Shown piece after piece: positions 50,603 to 59,566 of a DNA stretch of 64,000 nt (positions are counted from its first letter, which is position 1; each line of letters opens with the position of its first letter). Made by a program: the position numbers and the translations under genes. The stretch is from JAPKZH01 sp963715635. Lineage in GTDB: Bacteria; Acidobacteriota; Aminicenantia; Aminicenantales; UBA4085. The DNA lies in contig OY970261.1 in NCBI GenBank assembly GCA_963715635.1, positions 4,216,001 to 4,280,000 on the forward strand. The letters run 5' to 3'. The notes beneath the pieces are model-generated. The model saw only the letters and a program-made list of their open reading frames with translations, did not search any database and was not told the DNA's origin.

Positions 50603-50629
50603 ATCACCCACCACTTGGTGATTTCACCC
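50603..50629. promoter_or_regulatory. TCACCC repeats upstream of the cytochrome-cluster sigma-54 promoter
   Basis: TCACCC occurs at 50604-50609 and 50624-50629, 20 bases apart, with the inverted partner GGTGA at 50617-50621. They lie about 100-120 bases before the -24 element, where sigma-54 enhancer sites are usually found. Confidence 0.45.
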
Positions 50630-50725
50630 AATTTTTTCTGGGTTATGGTTTAGTCAGCGAGGGAGTATTATTCATAAGTTATTCATAATTCATGCTTTAG
50701 TTGTTGTCTGGCCATTTCACATTAT

Positions 50726-50741
50726 TGGCATGAATCATGCA
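50726..50741 (+). promoter_or_regulatory. Sigma-54 (-24/-12) promoter of the electron-transfer cluster
   Basis: TGGCATGAATCATGCA matches TGGCAC-N5-TTGCA with GG and GC 12 bases apart. Transcription would begin near 50751, only a few bases before the receiver-gene ATG. No other promoter-like sequence is evident in this 300-base gap. Confidence 0.75.
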
Positions 50742-50755
50742 CTTAAGCGGATTCC

Positions 50756-51148
50756 ATGAAAACTGCTGCCCCACGAATTCTGATCCTGGATGATGAAAAA
50801 CTCATCCGCTGGTCTCTCAATCAAATTTTTACCCAGGAGGGATACGAGGTTGACGTCGCCGCCACGATGGACGAGGCCCTCCAGCTGGCCAGCGCAAAAA
50901 CGTATAGTTTGATCTTTGCCGACCTGGAAATTTGGTCTGAGCGCGGGAAAGCCATTTTCTTGGACATATTATCGCGCCAGAAAGCCGCCAAGATCATCAT
51001 CATAACGGCGGTGACCAAGGGCGAGGCGGAACAAAGCCTGGGCGATGTCAGGCCGTTTGCAATCATCGAAAAGCCTTTCAAGTCCGATGAGATCAAAGCC
51101 GTGGCAAGAGAAGCGATCACTTTGACGAAGAGGTTCCTCAACGAATGA
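50756..51148 (+). CDS. Stand-alone response-regulator receiver domain
   Basis: The 130-residue protein is a CheY-like receiver only: LDDEK (11-15), phosphoacceptor Asp56 in FADLEIWSERG, IIITAV and EKPFK with the conserved Lys. There is no output domain. Being the first gene after a sigma-54 promoter and upstream of the cytochrome genes, it may modulate their expression or relay phosphate to another regulator. The ATG is almost at the predicted transcription start. Confidence 0.9.
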   Translation: MKTAAPRILILDDEKLIRWSLNQIFTQEGYEVDVAATMDEALQLASAKTYSLIFADLEIWSERGKAIFLDILSRQKAAKIIIITAVTKGEAEQSLGDVRPFAIIEKPFKSDEIKAVAREAITLTKRFLNE

Positions 51149-51250
51149 ACACGTACGTTTGCGCCCGAAAACGGATAGCCCGGGTTTGGGAAGCCGGACG
51201 AACGGCAGAAATCGACATTATCACTATAGAAGAGATAAAGGAGGTCTAAG

Positions 51251-52114
51251 TTGCCAGCGACAAGACAAAAAAAGCTGATCGCCTTGTTCTTCAAGGCGTT
51301 CGGGCTCTTCGGATTGGCCGTCCTCGTCGCCGGATTCCTGGTGGCCGCGAAACCCGGCCAGCAGGCGGCGAAGGACACCGAGACCTGCGGCCAGTGCCAC
51401 GAGGACACGGTCAAGGGCTTCCAGCAAAAGCCCCATGCGGCGATTGGAGCGGCCAGCTGCACCGCGTGCCATTCCGGGGCCGAGAAACATATTCAAGAGG
51501 GAGGCGGAACGAATATCCTCGCCTTCAAACCCTCGGATCTGCCCACCCAAAAGTCCAAAGCCTGCCTCAAGTGCCATGCCGAAAGCAGCTCCAGGTTCAT
51601 GGCCGGTCCCCACGGCAAGGCCTCCCTGGATTGCACGACCTGCCATTCCGTTCATGCGGCCAAGACGAATCTGAACCTGTTGAAGGCCGGCGCTACGAAA
51701 ACTTGCTATACCTGTCATGAAGACATATTCGCCAAGTTTAGCCTAAACGAGCGGCATAGGCTGCAGGAAGGCATCCTCGGCTGCACGACCTGCCATAATC
51801 CTCATGAGCCACAGACAAGAGAACGGCTCGGCGGATTCAAACAGGAAGCCTGCCTCAAATGCCACATAGACAAGGGCGGCCCTTTCCTGTACGAGCACGG
51901 GTCCTCGCGCATCGAGGGTTGCACCATCTGCCATGACTCCCACGGCTCTCCCAACCGCCACATGCTGACCTACCAGAGCACGGCCGACCTCTGCTTCAGC
52001 TGCCACATCTTCGCTCCCCAGTGGCACAAGAACTTCGGCGAGAAAACCACCAACTGCACGTCCTGCCACTCCACGATCCACGGCTCGAACCTCAGCAAGA
52101 TCTTTCTCAAGTAA
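51251..52114 (+). CDS. Decaheme c-type cytochrome, DmsE/MtrA-like
   Basis: A TTG start is supported by AAAGGAGG 7 bases upstream. The 287-residue product has an N-terminal membrane helix/signal (about 10-32) and ten CXXCH haem-binding motifs (CGQCH at 46-50, then CTACH, CLKCH, CTTCH, CYTCH, CTTCH, CLKCH, CTICH, CFSCH, CTSCH). Size and haem number match the periplasmic MtrA/DmsE family, which carries electrons across the outer membrane inside an MtrB-type barrel. The barrel gene follows after 12 bases, supporting this role. Confidence 0.92.
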   Translation: MPATRQKKLIALFFKAFGLFGLAVLVAGFLVAAKPGQQAAKDTETCGQCHEDTVKGFQQKPHAAIGAASCTACHSGAEKHIQEGGGTNILAFKPSDLPTQKSKACLKCHAESSSRFMAGPHGKASLDCTTCHSVHAAKTNLNLLKAGATKTCYTCHEDIFAKFSLNERHRLQEGILGCTTCHNPHEPQTRERLGGFKQEACLKCHIDKGGPFLYEHGSSRIEGCTICHDSHGSPNRHMLTYQSTADLCFSCHIFAPQWHKNFGEKTTNCTSCHSTIHGSNLSKIFLK

Positions 52115-52126
52115 AGGAGAATCGAG

Positions 52127-54082
52127 ATGAGGAAAACGACCATTCCAATCTCGGGCCTGCTAGTCGCCCTGATCTTTTGCCATGCGATCGTGCTTCGCGC
52201 GCAGGATAAGGAAACGAATTTTTACGGGAATTTCTCGTTCGGCTACCGCACGGTCGACACCAGCGGTGCCTATGACAAATACAAAGAACACATCAACCTG
52301 GAAAAGGGGGTGCGGCTCTTCAATTTCAACCTCACCTACCTGGCCTCGAACGATCTCAAGAAGCTATTCGACCGGGTCGATTTGAACGTCTACAACTTCG
52401 GCGGCGACCCGTTCGAGACGTTCGGATTGTCCATCCAAAAATACGGGACTTATAAATTCCAGTATGACCGCAAGAAATCCGAATATTTTTACGGGGACCA
52501 GATCGGGCCCCGCGGATTTTTCGACCTTCACAGCTTCGATTTCAACCGGGTCTCGGACAGCGGAATGTTCAGCCTGACCCTGACCAAGAACCTCAACGTC
52601 TTTCTGAATTTCGATCGCACCACCAAAACCGGCAGCAGCGTCACGACATTCGACGTCAACCAGCTCGAGGTCGAGACCGACAAGCCCCTCTCGGAAAAGC
52701 TGACCGAGGTGGCCTTCGGAGTGGACCTCCACGTCAGCCGGTATTCCTTGATCTTCGAAGAGCGAATCCAGGATTACAAGAACTCGAACAGCGTCTTCCT
52801 TCCCGGCTACACGGACGGCGGGGCCGGGGCCTCCAATCCGGCTTCCCTGGATTATTATCGTGTGAACCAGCCTTATGACTTCACGTCCAACTTCCATATC
52901 TTCCGCTTCAACGCCCGGCCCATCGATAATCTTCTCGTCAGGGGTTCCGCCCAGCTCAGCAAGCAGGACACCAATTTGACCTACTCTGAAGAAGCCGGCG
53001 GGACCGATTATCTCGACAGGAGTTTTGCCTATGCCTACACCGGCCAGGGCAAATTTAAGCGCGAGATCCAGCTCTACGACCTCGACCTGACCTATCTCCT
53101 CTTTAATAAGCTGGCGGTCGTCGGAGCCGTCCGCTATAACAACTTCAAGCAGGACGGCAGCCTGACGATCAGCGGCGCCCAGGAGTCCGCTAATTTCGGG
53201 TTTGATACCTTGGGCATCGAAGCCGGCCTGCAGTACGAATTTGCGTCCCACTTCACCCTGACCGCGGGCTACCGGCACGAGGAGCGAAAGCTCGATAATC
53301 CCGGGAGCGGGGAGGGGGAAAATGGGGACACCGAGAGCGCATCCCCAGACGCATATTTCCAGACCGTGACCTATGCCGAGAAGACGGTTCGGAACGGGCT
53401 CTTCGGCAACCTGAAGTGGGATTTCAAGAACATCAAGCTGACCCTGGACTACCAGCACGGCAATTATGACGACCCCTTCACACTCATTTCTCCCACCATG
53501 TTCGATCGCTTCCGCGCCACCGCTAAATATCAGCTGAAAGGCTTCAGCGTTTCGGCCAGCTACCTCCTGTCCAAGACGAAGAACGAGATCCCGGGCGGCG
53601 TCAACTTCCGCATCGTCTACTCCGAAGATAGCTTCAGCGACCTCTGGGAGGCTTCCAATAGCCAGTTCAACCTGGGCCTCGGATTTAACACGGCCAAGAT
53701 CAACGCATTCGCTGGCTATTCGTATATCGATTTCAAGAGCGATACCGACCGTCAGGTCGCCTTCAATCCCTACTGGACCGGCCCGGCCGGCACGTTCCTC
53801 TGGGCCATTCACTATGAAGGCAAATCCACCCTGTTAGATGCATCGGTTGCCTATACCCTGGACCAGAACTGGAAGATCGGGGCCTATGTCAACAGCTACC
53901 AGAACTCGGGCTTTTGGCCGATCGACCGAACCACGTTGAAAGCCTATATCGAATATACGTTTGCGGGCGGATACATCACCCAGATCGGTTATCGCTATTT
54001 CAACTTCAAAGAAAAAGATTCCGGATACAACGACTACAAAGCCAACATCCTGGAGTTTTCATTCGGCTACCGCTGGCAATGA
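52127..54082 (+). CDS. MtrB/PioB-type outer-membrane barrel of a porin-cytochrome conduit
   Basis: The 651-residue product has a signal peptide (about 1-26) and then a regular series of amphipathic strands with NFYGNFSFGYR at the start and FSFGYRWQ at the C-terminus, the pattern of large outer-membrane barrels. Size, strand number and position next to the decaheme cytochrome identify it as an MtrB/PioB-type sheath. The N-terminal CXXC motif of Shewanella MtrB is absent, as in other members. It would house the decaheme protein and let electrons cross the outer membrane. Confidence 0.88.
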   Translation: MRKTTIPISGLLVALIFCHAIVLRAQDKETNFYGNFSFGYRTVDTSGAYDKYKEHINLEKGVRLFNFNLTYLASNDLKKLFDRVDLNVYNFGGDPFETFGLSIQKYGTYKFQYDRKKSEYFYGDQIGPRGFFDLHSFDFNRVSDSGMFSLTLTKNLNVFLNFDRTTKTGSSVTTFDVNQLEVETDKPLSEKLTEVAFGVDLHVSRYSLIFEERIQDYKNSNSVFLPGYTDGGAGASNPASLDYYRVNQPYDFTSNFHIFRFNARPIDNLLVRGSAQLSKQDTNLTYSEEAGGTDYLDRSFAYAYTGQGKFKREIQLYDLDLTYLLFNKLAVVGAVRYNNFKQDGSLTISGAQESANFGFDTLGIEAGLQYEFASHFTLTAGYRHEERKLDNPGSGEGENGDTESASPDAYFQTVTYAEKTVRNGLFGNLKWDFKNIKLTLDYQHGNYDDPFTLISPTMFDRFRATAKYQLKGFSVSASYLLSKTKNEIPGGVNFRIVYSEDSFSDLWEASNSQFNLGLGFNTAKINAFAGYSYIDFKSDTDRQVAFNPYWTGPAGTFLWAIHYEGKSTLLDASVAYTLDQNWKIGAYVNSYQNSGFWPIDRTTLKAYIEYTFAGGYITQIGYRYFNFKEKDSGYNDYKANILEFSFGYRWQ

Positions 54083-54099
54083 GATAAGAGGAGGATGAG

Positions 54100-56244
54100 A
54101 TGTTAAAGAAACCTTATATAATCGCCGCTTTCATGGTCCTGATTGCGGTTGTCCTGTTCCTTGCCTTCCTCAGTTCCGACGGCCTGGCCGGCAGCGTCTC
54201 CAAACGGATGCGAGCGGAACGACTCTGGAAGACGTCCGGGCACGCGGACAAAAACAGCGAGCCCTTCAAGCACTGGAACGCCGACGGCCAAATCCCCGCC
54301 ACGTGCGCCAAGTGTCATAGCACGCCGGGCTTCAAGGATTTCCTGGCTGGCATCACAGACAAAAATGAGCCGATCGGCACGACCGTCGAGTGTGACGTCT
54401 GTCATATCGATAAAGAGCGCGGCATTCTCCGGCAGCACACGTCGGTCACGTTCCCGTCGGGCGTGACGATCAACAACCTCGGCCCGGAAGGACTCTGCAT
54501 GGAATGCCACCAGGGCCGGGCATCTAAATCGTCCGTCGACTCCAAGATTTCGGGCGCCAAGCTTCTGGATGATGACACTCCAAGCGATAAGCTTAGTTTC
54601 ACGAACATCCATTATTATGCCGCCGCCGCCGACCAATTCGGTACCTTTGTCAAAGCCGGGTATGAGTATACGGGCCGCACTTACGACGCTCGTTTTGCCC
54701 ATATCACCGGCTACAACGCCTGTTACACGTGTCATAATCCCCACTCCCTCGAGGTCAACCTCAAAGCCTGCAACACCTGTCATGTAGGCGTCAAGGACCC
54801 CAAAGATATCCGTTACGTAGGCTCCCAGGTTGATTATGACGGCGACGGAGATATCAGCGAAGGCATGTACTACGAAATCCAGCATATCATGGACAAAGAG
54901 CTTTACGCCATCCAGACATACGCCAGGACCGTCGTCGGCAGGCCAATTGCCTATGGCGGAAATACGAACCCCTATTACTTCTATGATCTCAACGGCAACG
55001 GCATCGTCGATCCCGATGAGGCCGTGTCCGCGAACGGCTATGCCTCGTTTACGGCGCGGCTTCTGAAGGCCGCCTATAACTACCAGGTAGCAAAAAAGGA
55101 CCCTAACTGTTTCGCCCATAACGGAAAATATATCATCGAGCTGCTCTACGACTCGATCGAGGACCTCAACACAAAACTAGCCGTTCCCACTGACTTGAGC
55201 GCGATGAGCCGGACCGATGAAGGTCACTTCAACGGAGGGAGCATGCCCTACAGGGATTGGGACGACTCGGCCGATCAGCAAGTCCCTGCTTCCTGTTCCA
55301 AATGCCATTCCGCAACGGGCCTGGGCTATTTTCTTGAGAACGGGACGACCCAGGCCGAGCCGATCGCCAACGGCATGCTTTGCACGACTTGTCATACGGC
55401 TCCTCCGGAATTGAGGCAGGTTCCAGTCGTAAAGTTCCCCTCGGGATTGAGCGCAAGCCTGGGCGATTCTAGTAACCTGTGCATGGTCTGCCACCAGGGC
55501 CGCCAAGCCAAAGCCACTGTCGATTCGACCATCGCCGCGAAACCCGCGGGTCCCTTCAATTTCGTCAATGTCCATTACTTCCCCTCCGCGGCTATCTTTT
55601 TCGGCACCGAAGTGAAAGGCGGTTATGAGTTTCCTGGCAAGAACTACTCCGGCCGGCAGCCCTTCGCCAATCACGGCGGCCGGTTCAACACCTGCACCCA
55701 ATGTCATATGAGCACGGCCGTTACCGCAGCCGAACACAACTGGACCATGCGGGATCACAACGTCGCCGAGCCAAGAAAGGAGAATTGCGTCCCCTGCCAC
55801 GGCCAGGACATTTCGCAGCCCTTCCCCGGCGCCGATCCGGAAAAGTTCGATTTCGAGAAAATCCGGCCGGCCAACATCCCTGACTACGATGCCGATGGAA
55901 ACACGAAGGAATCACTCAAAGAAGAACTTCAAGGCCTCGAGGACGCCCTGTATGCCCAATTGCTCGTCTATACGGCCGGCCTGGGCAGCCCGGCGGCCTA
56001 TGATCCCAATACCAATCCTTATTGGTTCACAGACCTCAACGGCAACGGAATCGTGGATCCCAACGAGACTGGAGATGCCAACAGATATTCGTTCGACGCC
56101 AGGGGACTGAAGTCCGCCTACAACCTGCACATGAGCAGGAAAGAGCCCCACGGCTTCATTCACAACGCCCGCTATGTCGCCCAGCTCCTTGTCGACTCCA
56201 TCCAGAATCTCGGTGGGGACGTTGCCAAATATACCTGGCGCTGA
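54100..56244 (+). CDS. Duplicated decaheme cytochrome with EF-hand-like loops
   Basis: The 714-residue protein has an N-terminal signal/anchor helix and ten CXXCH motifs split into two groups of five: CAKCH, CDVCH, CMECH, CYTCH, CNTCH and CSKCH, CTTCH, CMVCH, CTQCH, CVPCH. Each half also has a pair of calcium-binding-type loops: DYDGDGDISE (from 245) and DLNGNGIVDPDE (296-307) in the first, DYDADGNTKE (from 595) and DLNGNGIVDPNE (645-656) in the second. The halves are about 350 residues apart, so the gene arose by internal duplication. It is probably the terminal, surface-exposed or periplasmic electron carrier of the conduit. Confidence 0.85.
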   Translation: MLKKPYIIAAFMVLIAVVLFLAFLSSDGLAGSVSKRMRAERLWKTSGHADKNSEPFKHWNADGQIPATCAKCHSTPGFKDFLAGITDKNEPIGTTVECDVCHIDKERGILRQHTSVTFPSGVTINNLGPEGLCMECHQGRASKSSVDSKISGAKLLDDDTPSDKLSFTNIHYYAAAADQFGTFVKAGYEYTGRTYDARFAHITGYNACYTCHNPHSLEVNLKACNTCHVGVKDPKDIRYVGSQVDYDGDGDISEGMYYEIQHIMDKELYAIQTYARTVVGRPIAYGGNTNPYYFYDLNGNGIVDPDEAVSANGYASFTARLLKAAYNYQVAKKDPNCFAHNGKYIIELLYDSIEDLNTKLAVPTDLSAMSRTDEGHFNGGSMPYRDWDDSADQQVPASCSKCHSATGLGYFLENGTTQAEPIANGMLCTTCHTAPPELRQVPVVKFPSGLSASLGDSSNLCMVCHQGRQAKATVDSTIAAKPAGPFNFVNVHYFPSAAIFFGTEVKGGYEFPGKNYSGRQPFANHGGRFNTCTQCHMSTAVTAAEHNWTMRDHNVAEPRKENCVPCHGQDISQPFPGADPEKFDFEKIRPANIPDYDADGNTKESLKEELQGLEDALYAQLLVYTAGLGSPAAYDPNTNPYWFTDLNGNGIVDPNETGDANRYSFDARGLKSAYNLHMSRKEPHGFIHNARYVAQLLVDSIQNLGGDVAKYTWR

Positions 56245-56278
56245 GCCGCAGGAAATCTTAAAGCTATATTTCTTAAGA

Positions 56279-56307
56279 GCGGCATCGTCAGATACCGCCT
56301 TTTTTTT
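56279..56307 (+). terminator. Intrinsic terminator of the electron-transfer cluster
   Basis: GCGGCATC and GATACCGC form an 8-position stem with one C/A mismatch around a 4-base loop, followed by eight T residues. It lies 35 bases after the last cytochrome gene. Confidence 0.75.
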
Positions 56308-56367
56308 ATCCTCGGCTTTTTTTCCCCGCGTCAACGATCCGGTTGAGAACGAGACGCCCTGAGCCAA

Positions 56368-57966
56368 TTATTGATTCTGTCCCTTCGCATTCTCTAACAG
56401 CATAGATTGCAGATGGGGGTCTGTGATTCTCGTCATCCGATAGATGGTCGCCCTCTTTCCGTTTTCCCCTTTCTCAGGGTTCAAAAACTCCCAAATGATT
56501 TTGCCATCCCTTGTGATTTCAAAAACCCGCCCTTTGCTTGTTTCGGTAATCAGGGTGTTCCCGTTTGGCAATCGTTGGGCCGATCCTCCCCAATCTGTAA
56601 AGAACAGCCGCGGCTGGAACGAATGATACTCCCAGACGATCTCATTTTTTAAAGGATCAAGCTCTATAACCCGGGAATATTCTCTCCTTGTCCCATTGTC
56701 AAAAATGAGGATGTTTCCGTTTTCTAGAAATGTGGGGTTGTGCTGTCCCTCCACGGTTCCAGGCCCCCAAGTCCATCTCAGCTTCTCCTGTTCGATGTTG
56801 ATGATTCCGATCAGGTCCAAATGGCTGGCCGAAATCAAAACATCCCCCTTTCTACACACCCCGCTGATATTTTTCTCTGCGATCGTAATTGTATTATTAT
56901 GAAAAACATCAAAAGGTGTTTCTCGCCTCAGGAGGTTGCCATGGTGCAGCTTTTGCTTGACGACTCTCCATAAAAAATCTCGGGGATCGATGATTTCAGA
57001 ATATATTTTAATGATGTCCAGAAGAGAGAGATTCTTTTTCAGGAGATTGAACAATGAAATATTTTTTTTCATCGTTCCGTCACTGGACAATATGACGATG
57101 TGATCATTGATGATCGGCGCCGGAAGAAAATGAGTGAAAACGAGCTCGTCTGAACTTGCCAGCGTGTAGATGTTGTTATTTTCTGCCAGAGCAATATCGT
57201 GGTGCGTTCGCAGCTTTTGTTGCCAGAGAATATGAGAATCCCCATCGAGTCTCATCAGCATCACATCCTCGATACAGACCAACACGTCGCCGTTATCACA
57301 GGCTGTGACAACCTGCCAGTTCGAATGAGAGTCGGGGGGAAGCCAGGCCTTAAGTTTGTTCCCTGACATGTCCAATAAATAGGCTCCTGCCTTGTAGTAG
57401 GAATTGTAAAGGTTGATGCCCGGCGCAGATAAATCCCGATGATCCTCGACAACTCCTTCTTGATTGATGTTCCTCTCGTCCGTGACATACGCGAGATAGG
57501 GCAACGATTGGGTGGCCTCTGATTCTAAGGATGGATCCGTGAGAGGGTGCGTATAGGAATGAGATATTAGGAAAAATAAAAAAAAGAATGAACCGATTAA
57601 GGCCGTTGAGGCAACAGCATAAATTCTCCTTTGCCGGGGCTCTTTGAGTAAACTCCTTCCTATGAAGAGAACAAGGAAAAGGATTCCCAAGACAATCGAA
57701 ATTTCTGCCTTTTTCAAGGCAAAAGCAACGACCAAGAGTATCCACAAGGACAGAGTGATATAATCTTTTCTAGTCGTTTTGATTATGAAAATCGTGATAA
57801 ACAGAAAGGCAAACTGAGCATAGAGAATAAAAATAAAAGGGTCTGCCAGGCACCCGACCATGTATCCAAGAAATATGAAAATGATGAACGCTTTCCCAAA
57901 ATCCTTCAATCCCTTTTTTTGAAACGCTCGTTCAGCCGTGGCTTGTGATGGTGCTTTTTCGGGCAA
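56368..57966 (-). CDS. Membrane-anchored arylsulfotransferase-like (ASST) beta-propeller protein
   Basis: A TTG start is supported by GGAGGGAG 8 bases upstream. The 532-residue product has four or five membrane helices in its first 140 residues, then a periplasmic beta-propeller. HNPTFLENGNILIFDNGT, SRVIELDPLKNEIVWEY, AQRLPNGNTLITETSKGRVFE and DGKIIWEF are the repeated blade motifs of arylsulfotransferase-like (ASST_2) proteins. True ASSTs transfer sulfate between phenols; the catalytic His cannot be confirmed, so the function may differ. The gene is more AT-rich than its neighbours and lies beside recombinase remnants, which suggests acquisition by transfer. Confidence 0.75.
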   Translation of the reverse strand: MPEKAPSQATAERAFQKKGLKDFGKAFIIFIFLGYMVGCLADPFIFILYAQFAFLFITIFIIKTTRKDYITLSLWILLVVAFALKKAEISIVLGILFLVLFIGRSLLKEPRQRRIYAVASTALIGSFFFLFFLISHSYTHPLTDPSLESEATQSLPYLAYVTDERNINQEGVVEDHRDLSAPGINLYNSYYKAGAYLLDMSGNKLKAWLPPDSHSNWQVVTACDNGDVLVCIEDVMLMRLDGDSHILWQQKLRTHHDIALAENNNIYTLASSDELVFTHFLPAPIINDHIVILSSDGTMKKNISLFNLLKKNLSLLDIIKIYSEIIDPRDFLWRVVKQKLHHGNLLRRETPFDVFHNNTITIAEKNISGVCRKGDVLISASHLDLIGIINIEQEKLRWTWGPGTVEGQHNPTFLENGNILIFDNGTRREYSRVIELDPLKNEIVWEYHSFQPRLFFTDWGGSAQRLPNGNTLITETSKGRVFEITRDGKIIWEFLNPEKGENGKRATIYRMTRITDPHLQSMLLENAKGQNQ

Positions 57967-58180
57967 GTTAAGGCTCCCTCCGCTCTTGATGAGTAGGGAT
58001 ACGCTTTTTTAGCTTGCGCGAGTCGGATGCCTGTCTCAATCGGGTTCTTTCCAAAAAAATCCTAACCTCTTTTAGACAATTTTTTCGGGAATTGCTTGGA
58101 TTTATGAATAAATAATTTCGTCAAGCTCTTTTTGGGCTTTGAATTGGGGAGAGCCTGCTCTTTTAGTGGGAAAAAAGAAC

Positions 58181-58236
58181 TGACCCGTATAGGACTCGAA
58201 CCTATAACCCGCGGATTGAGAGTCCGCTGCCTGAAC
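58181..58236 (-). pseudogene. tRNA 3' fragment (possible attachment site)
   Basis: Read on the minus strand, the sequence forms an anticodon arm GCGGA-CTCTCAA-TCCGC (anticodon CTC, Glu type), a five-base variable loop, a T arm ATAGG-TTCGAGT-CCTAT and the 3' acceptor half ACGGGTC-A. The 5' half (a GACCCGT strand and D arm) is missing. It abuts the recombinase gene 3' end, as an att copy left by tRNA-targeted integration would. Confidence 0.7.
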
Positions 58237-58239
58237 TTA

Positions 58240-59091
58240 TTAATTATAGAGAATAGAAGGATTTACTGGCTTCGGGATTGAAACCGTGTTGACTTTTTGA
58301 CGGGTAGGATTGAGGATCTCGGCCAGCCGCTCGACCGCTCGCCGCATATTCTCCGTCGTCGGATGAGCGTATCGCATGGTCATTTGAATTGAAGCATGAC
58401 CCAGGATTTTCGAAACCGTCACGAGGTCTACGCCAGCCTCGATCATCTTACTGGCCGCTGTATGCCGGAGATCATGTAGGCGGAGCCCCTTAATCTCAGC
58501 TCGTCGGCAGGCTGCCCGGAGCGCCGTCTTGATATCCTTGATATGATCTTTGGTCTCGGGATTAAAGAATACAAATTCCGAATCCCTCGGCCGCGCGCGG
58601 AGAGCCTCGAGTACGGCCGCGTTCATCGGAACCTTCCGGGACCTCCCGCTTTTCGAATCTTCGATAAGGATATACTCGCGCGCGAACTCGATGTTTTTCC
58701 ATTTCAGGCTGAGGATCTCGTTCCTCCTCATCCCGGTATGAAGAGCGACAATCAAGATCGGCCGGATGGAAGGGGCGGCGTTTTCGACAAGGCTCAGAGC
58801 TTCAGCGGCGCTAAGGATCCGCTCACGCGGATTGCTTTCCTTGAACTTCCGAACCCTCCGGATAGGATTATTTTCTAGTCTTCCCCATTCGACCGCCTTA
58901 TTGAACACGGTTTTTAAACAGGCCAATTCCCTATTAACCGTCGCGGGAGAAATCAACGTTTTTTTCTTAGCCCTGAATCGAACGACAGTCTCGCCTTTCC
59001 GCTGTGCCTTAAACCGCTCAACTTCTTCGGCGCCGATGTCCAGGCCCCCAACCTTGAATTCAACGTCACCATTCGTCATCGTGCAGGTCAA
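58240..59091 (-). pseudogene. 5'-truncated tyrosine recombinase/integrase
   Basis: The 283-codon frame keeps the full catalytic domain of a phage-type integrase: HTGMRRNEIL (first Arg), a beta-hairpin with SGRSRKVP (Lys), HDLRHTAAS, LGHASIQMTMRYAH (His and nucleophilic Tyr). The N-terminal SAM-like/core-binding part begins abruptly at GAEEVERFKAQR, about 50 residues shorter than usual, and the frame starts at the base right after the barrel gene's stop. The gene is probably a remnant of an integrative element; the attachment-site-like tRNA fragment lies 3 bases from its end. Confidence 0.75.
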
Positions 59092-59555
59092 CTAATTGAG
59101 GAAGAGCTCCACCCCAACCTTCGCGCTTACCTGGTACATCCCCCCGCCGTGGCGATGAAACCGATCCCGCTTTTCGACGTCGTCCCCAGCGATGCGTCTT
59201 CCTTGAAGAACACCATCTGCGCTCCCGCCCCGATGTGGAACCGGAGCTTCGCACCGTACGGGATCTCATATCGCAGTCCCGCGCTTATCGGAATGATCGA
59301 GACCCTCGTCTCTTCGTTCGTGATCGCGAGCGTCCCGGTCTTGTGTAAATAGTCCAGCCCCGCCCAGATCGAAAGGTTCTTGGCGATACCTACCCCCCCT
59401 TCCAACCCGAACTTCACTGCGCTCCCGTAGACGTCCTGAAAATTCGCGTCCTCCGATGAATAGTACGCTCCCTTCACTTCGATTCGATACTCCGCCGCTA
59501 AGGCTACGCTTCCCAGCAGCCATACGCCAAGGACGATTAAAGCTGCTTTTTTCAT
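59092..59555 (-). pseudogene. Small outer-membrane barrel paralogue, frameshifted at a G6 run
   Basis: GAGGAGGGG precedes the ATG at 59555. The first 139 residues match the barrel at 44.5 kb (VKGAYYSSEDANFQDVYGS, LSIWAGLDYLHKTG, ISAGLRYEIPYG). At a run of six G (59140-59145) the frame shifts and stops after GGCTR (stop at 59127). With one added G the protein would continue GGMYQVSAKVGVELFLN and stop at 59092, a normal barrel C-terminus. This is either a real slippage mutation or a homopolymer sequencing error. Confidence 0.7.
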
Positions 59556-59566
59556 CGTTCCCCTCC

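Noticed and set aside
52364..53812. Open frame of about 482 codons opposite the MtrB-like barrel gene
   Set aside because: It is a codon-bias shadow of a repetitive barrel gene; there is no ribosome site or known motif.
58181..58236. Functional tRNA-Glu gene
   Set aside because: Only the anticodon, T and 3' acceptor parts are present; the 5' acceptor strand and D arm are missing, so it is listed as a fragment.
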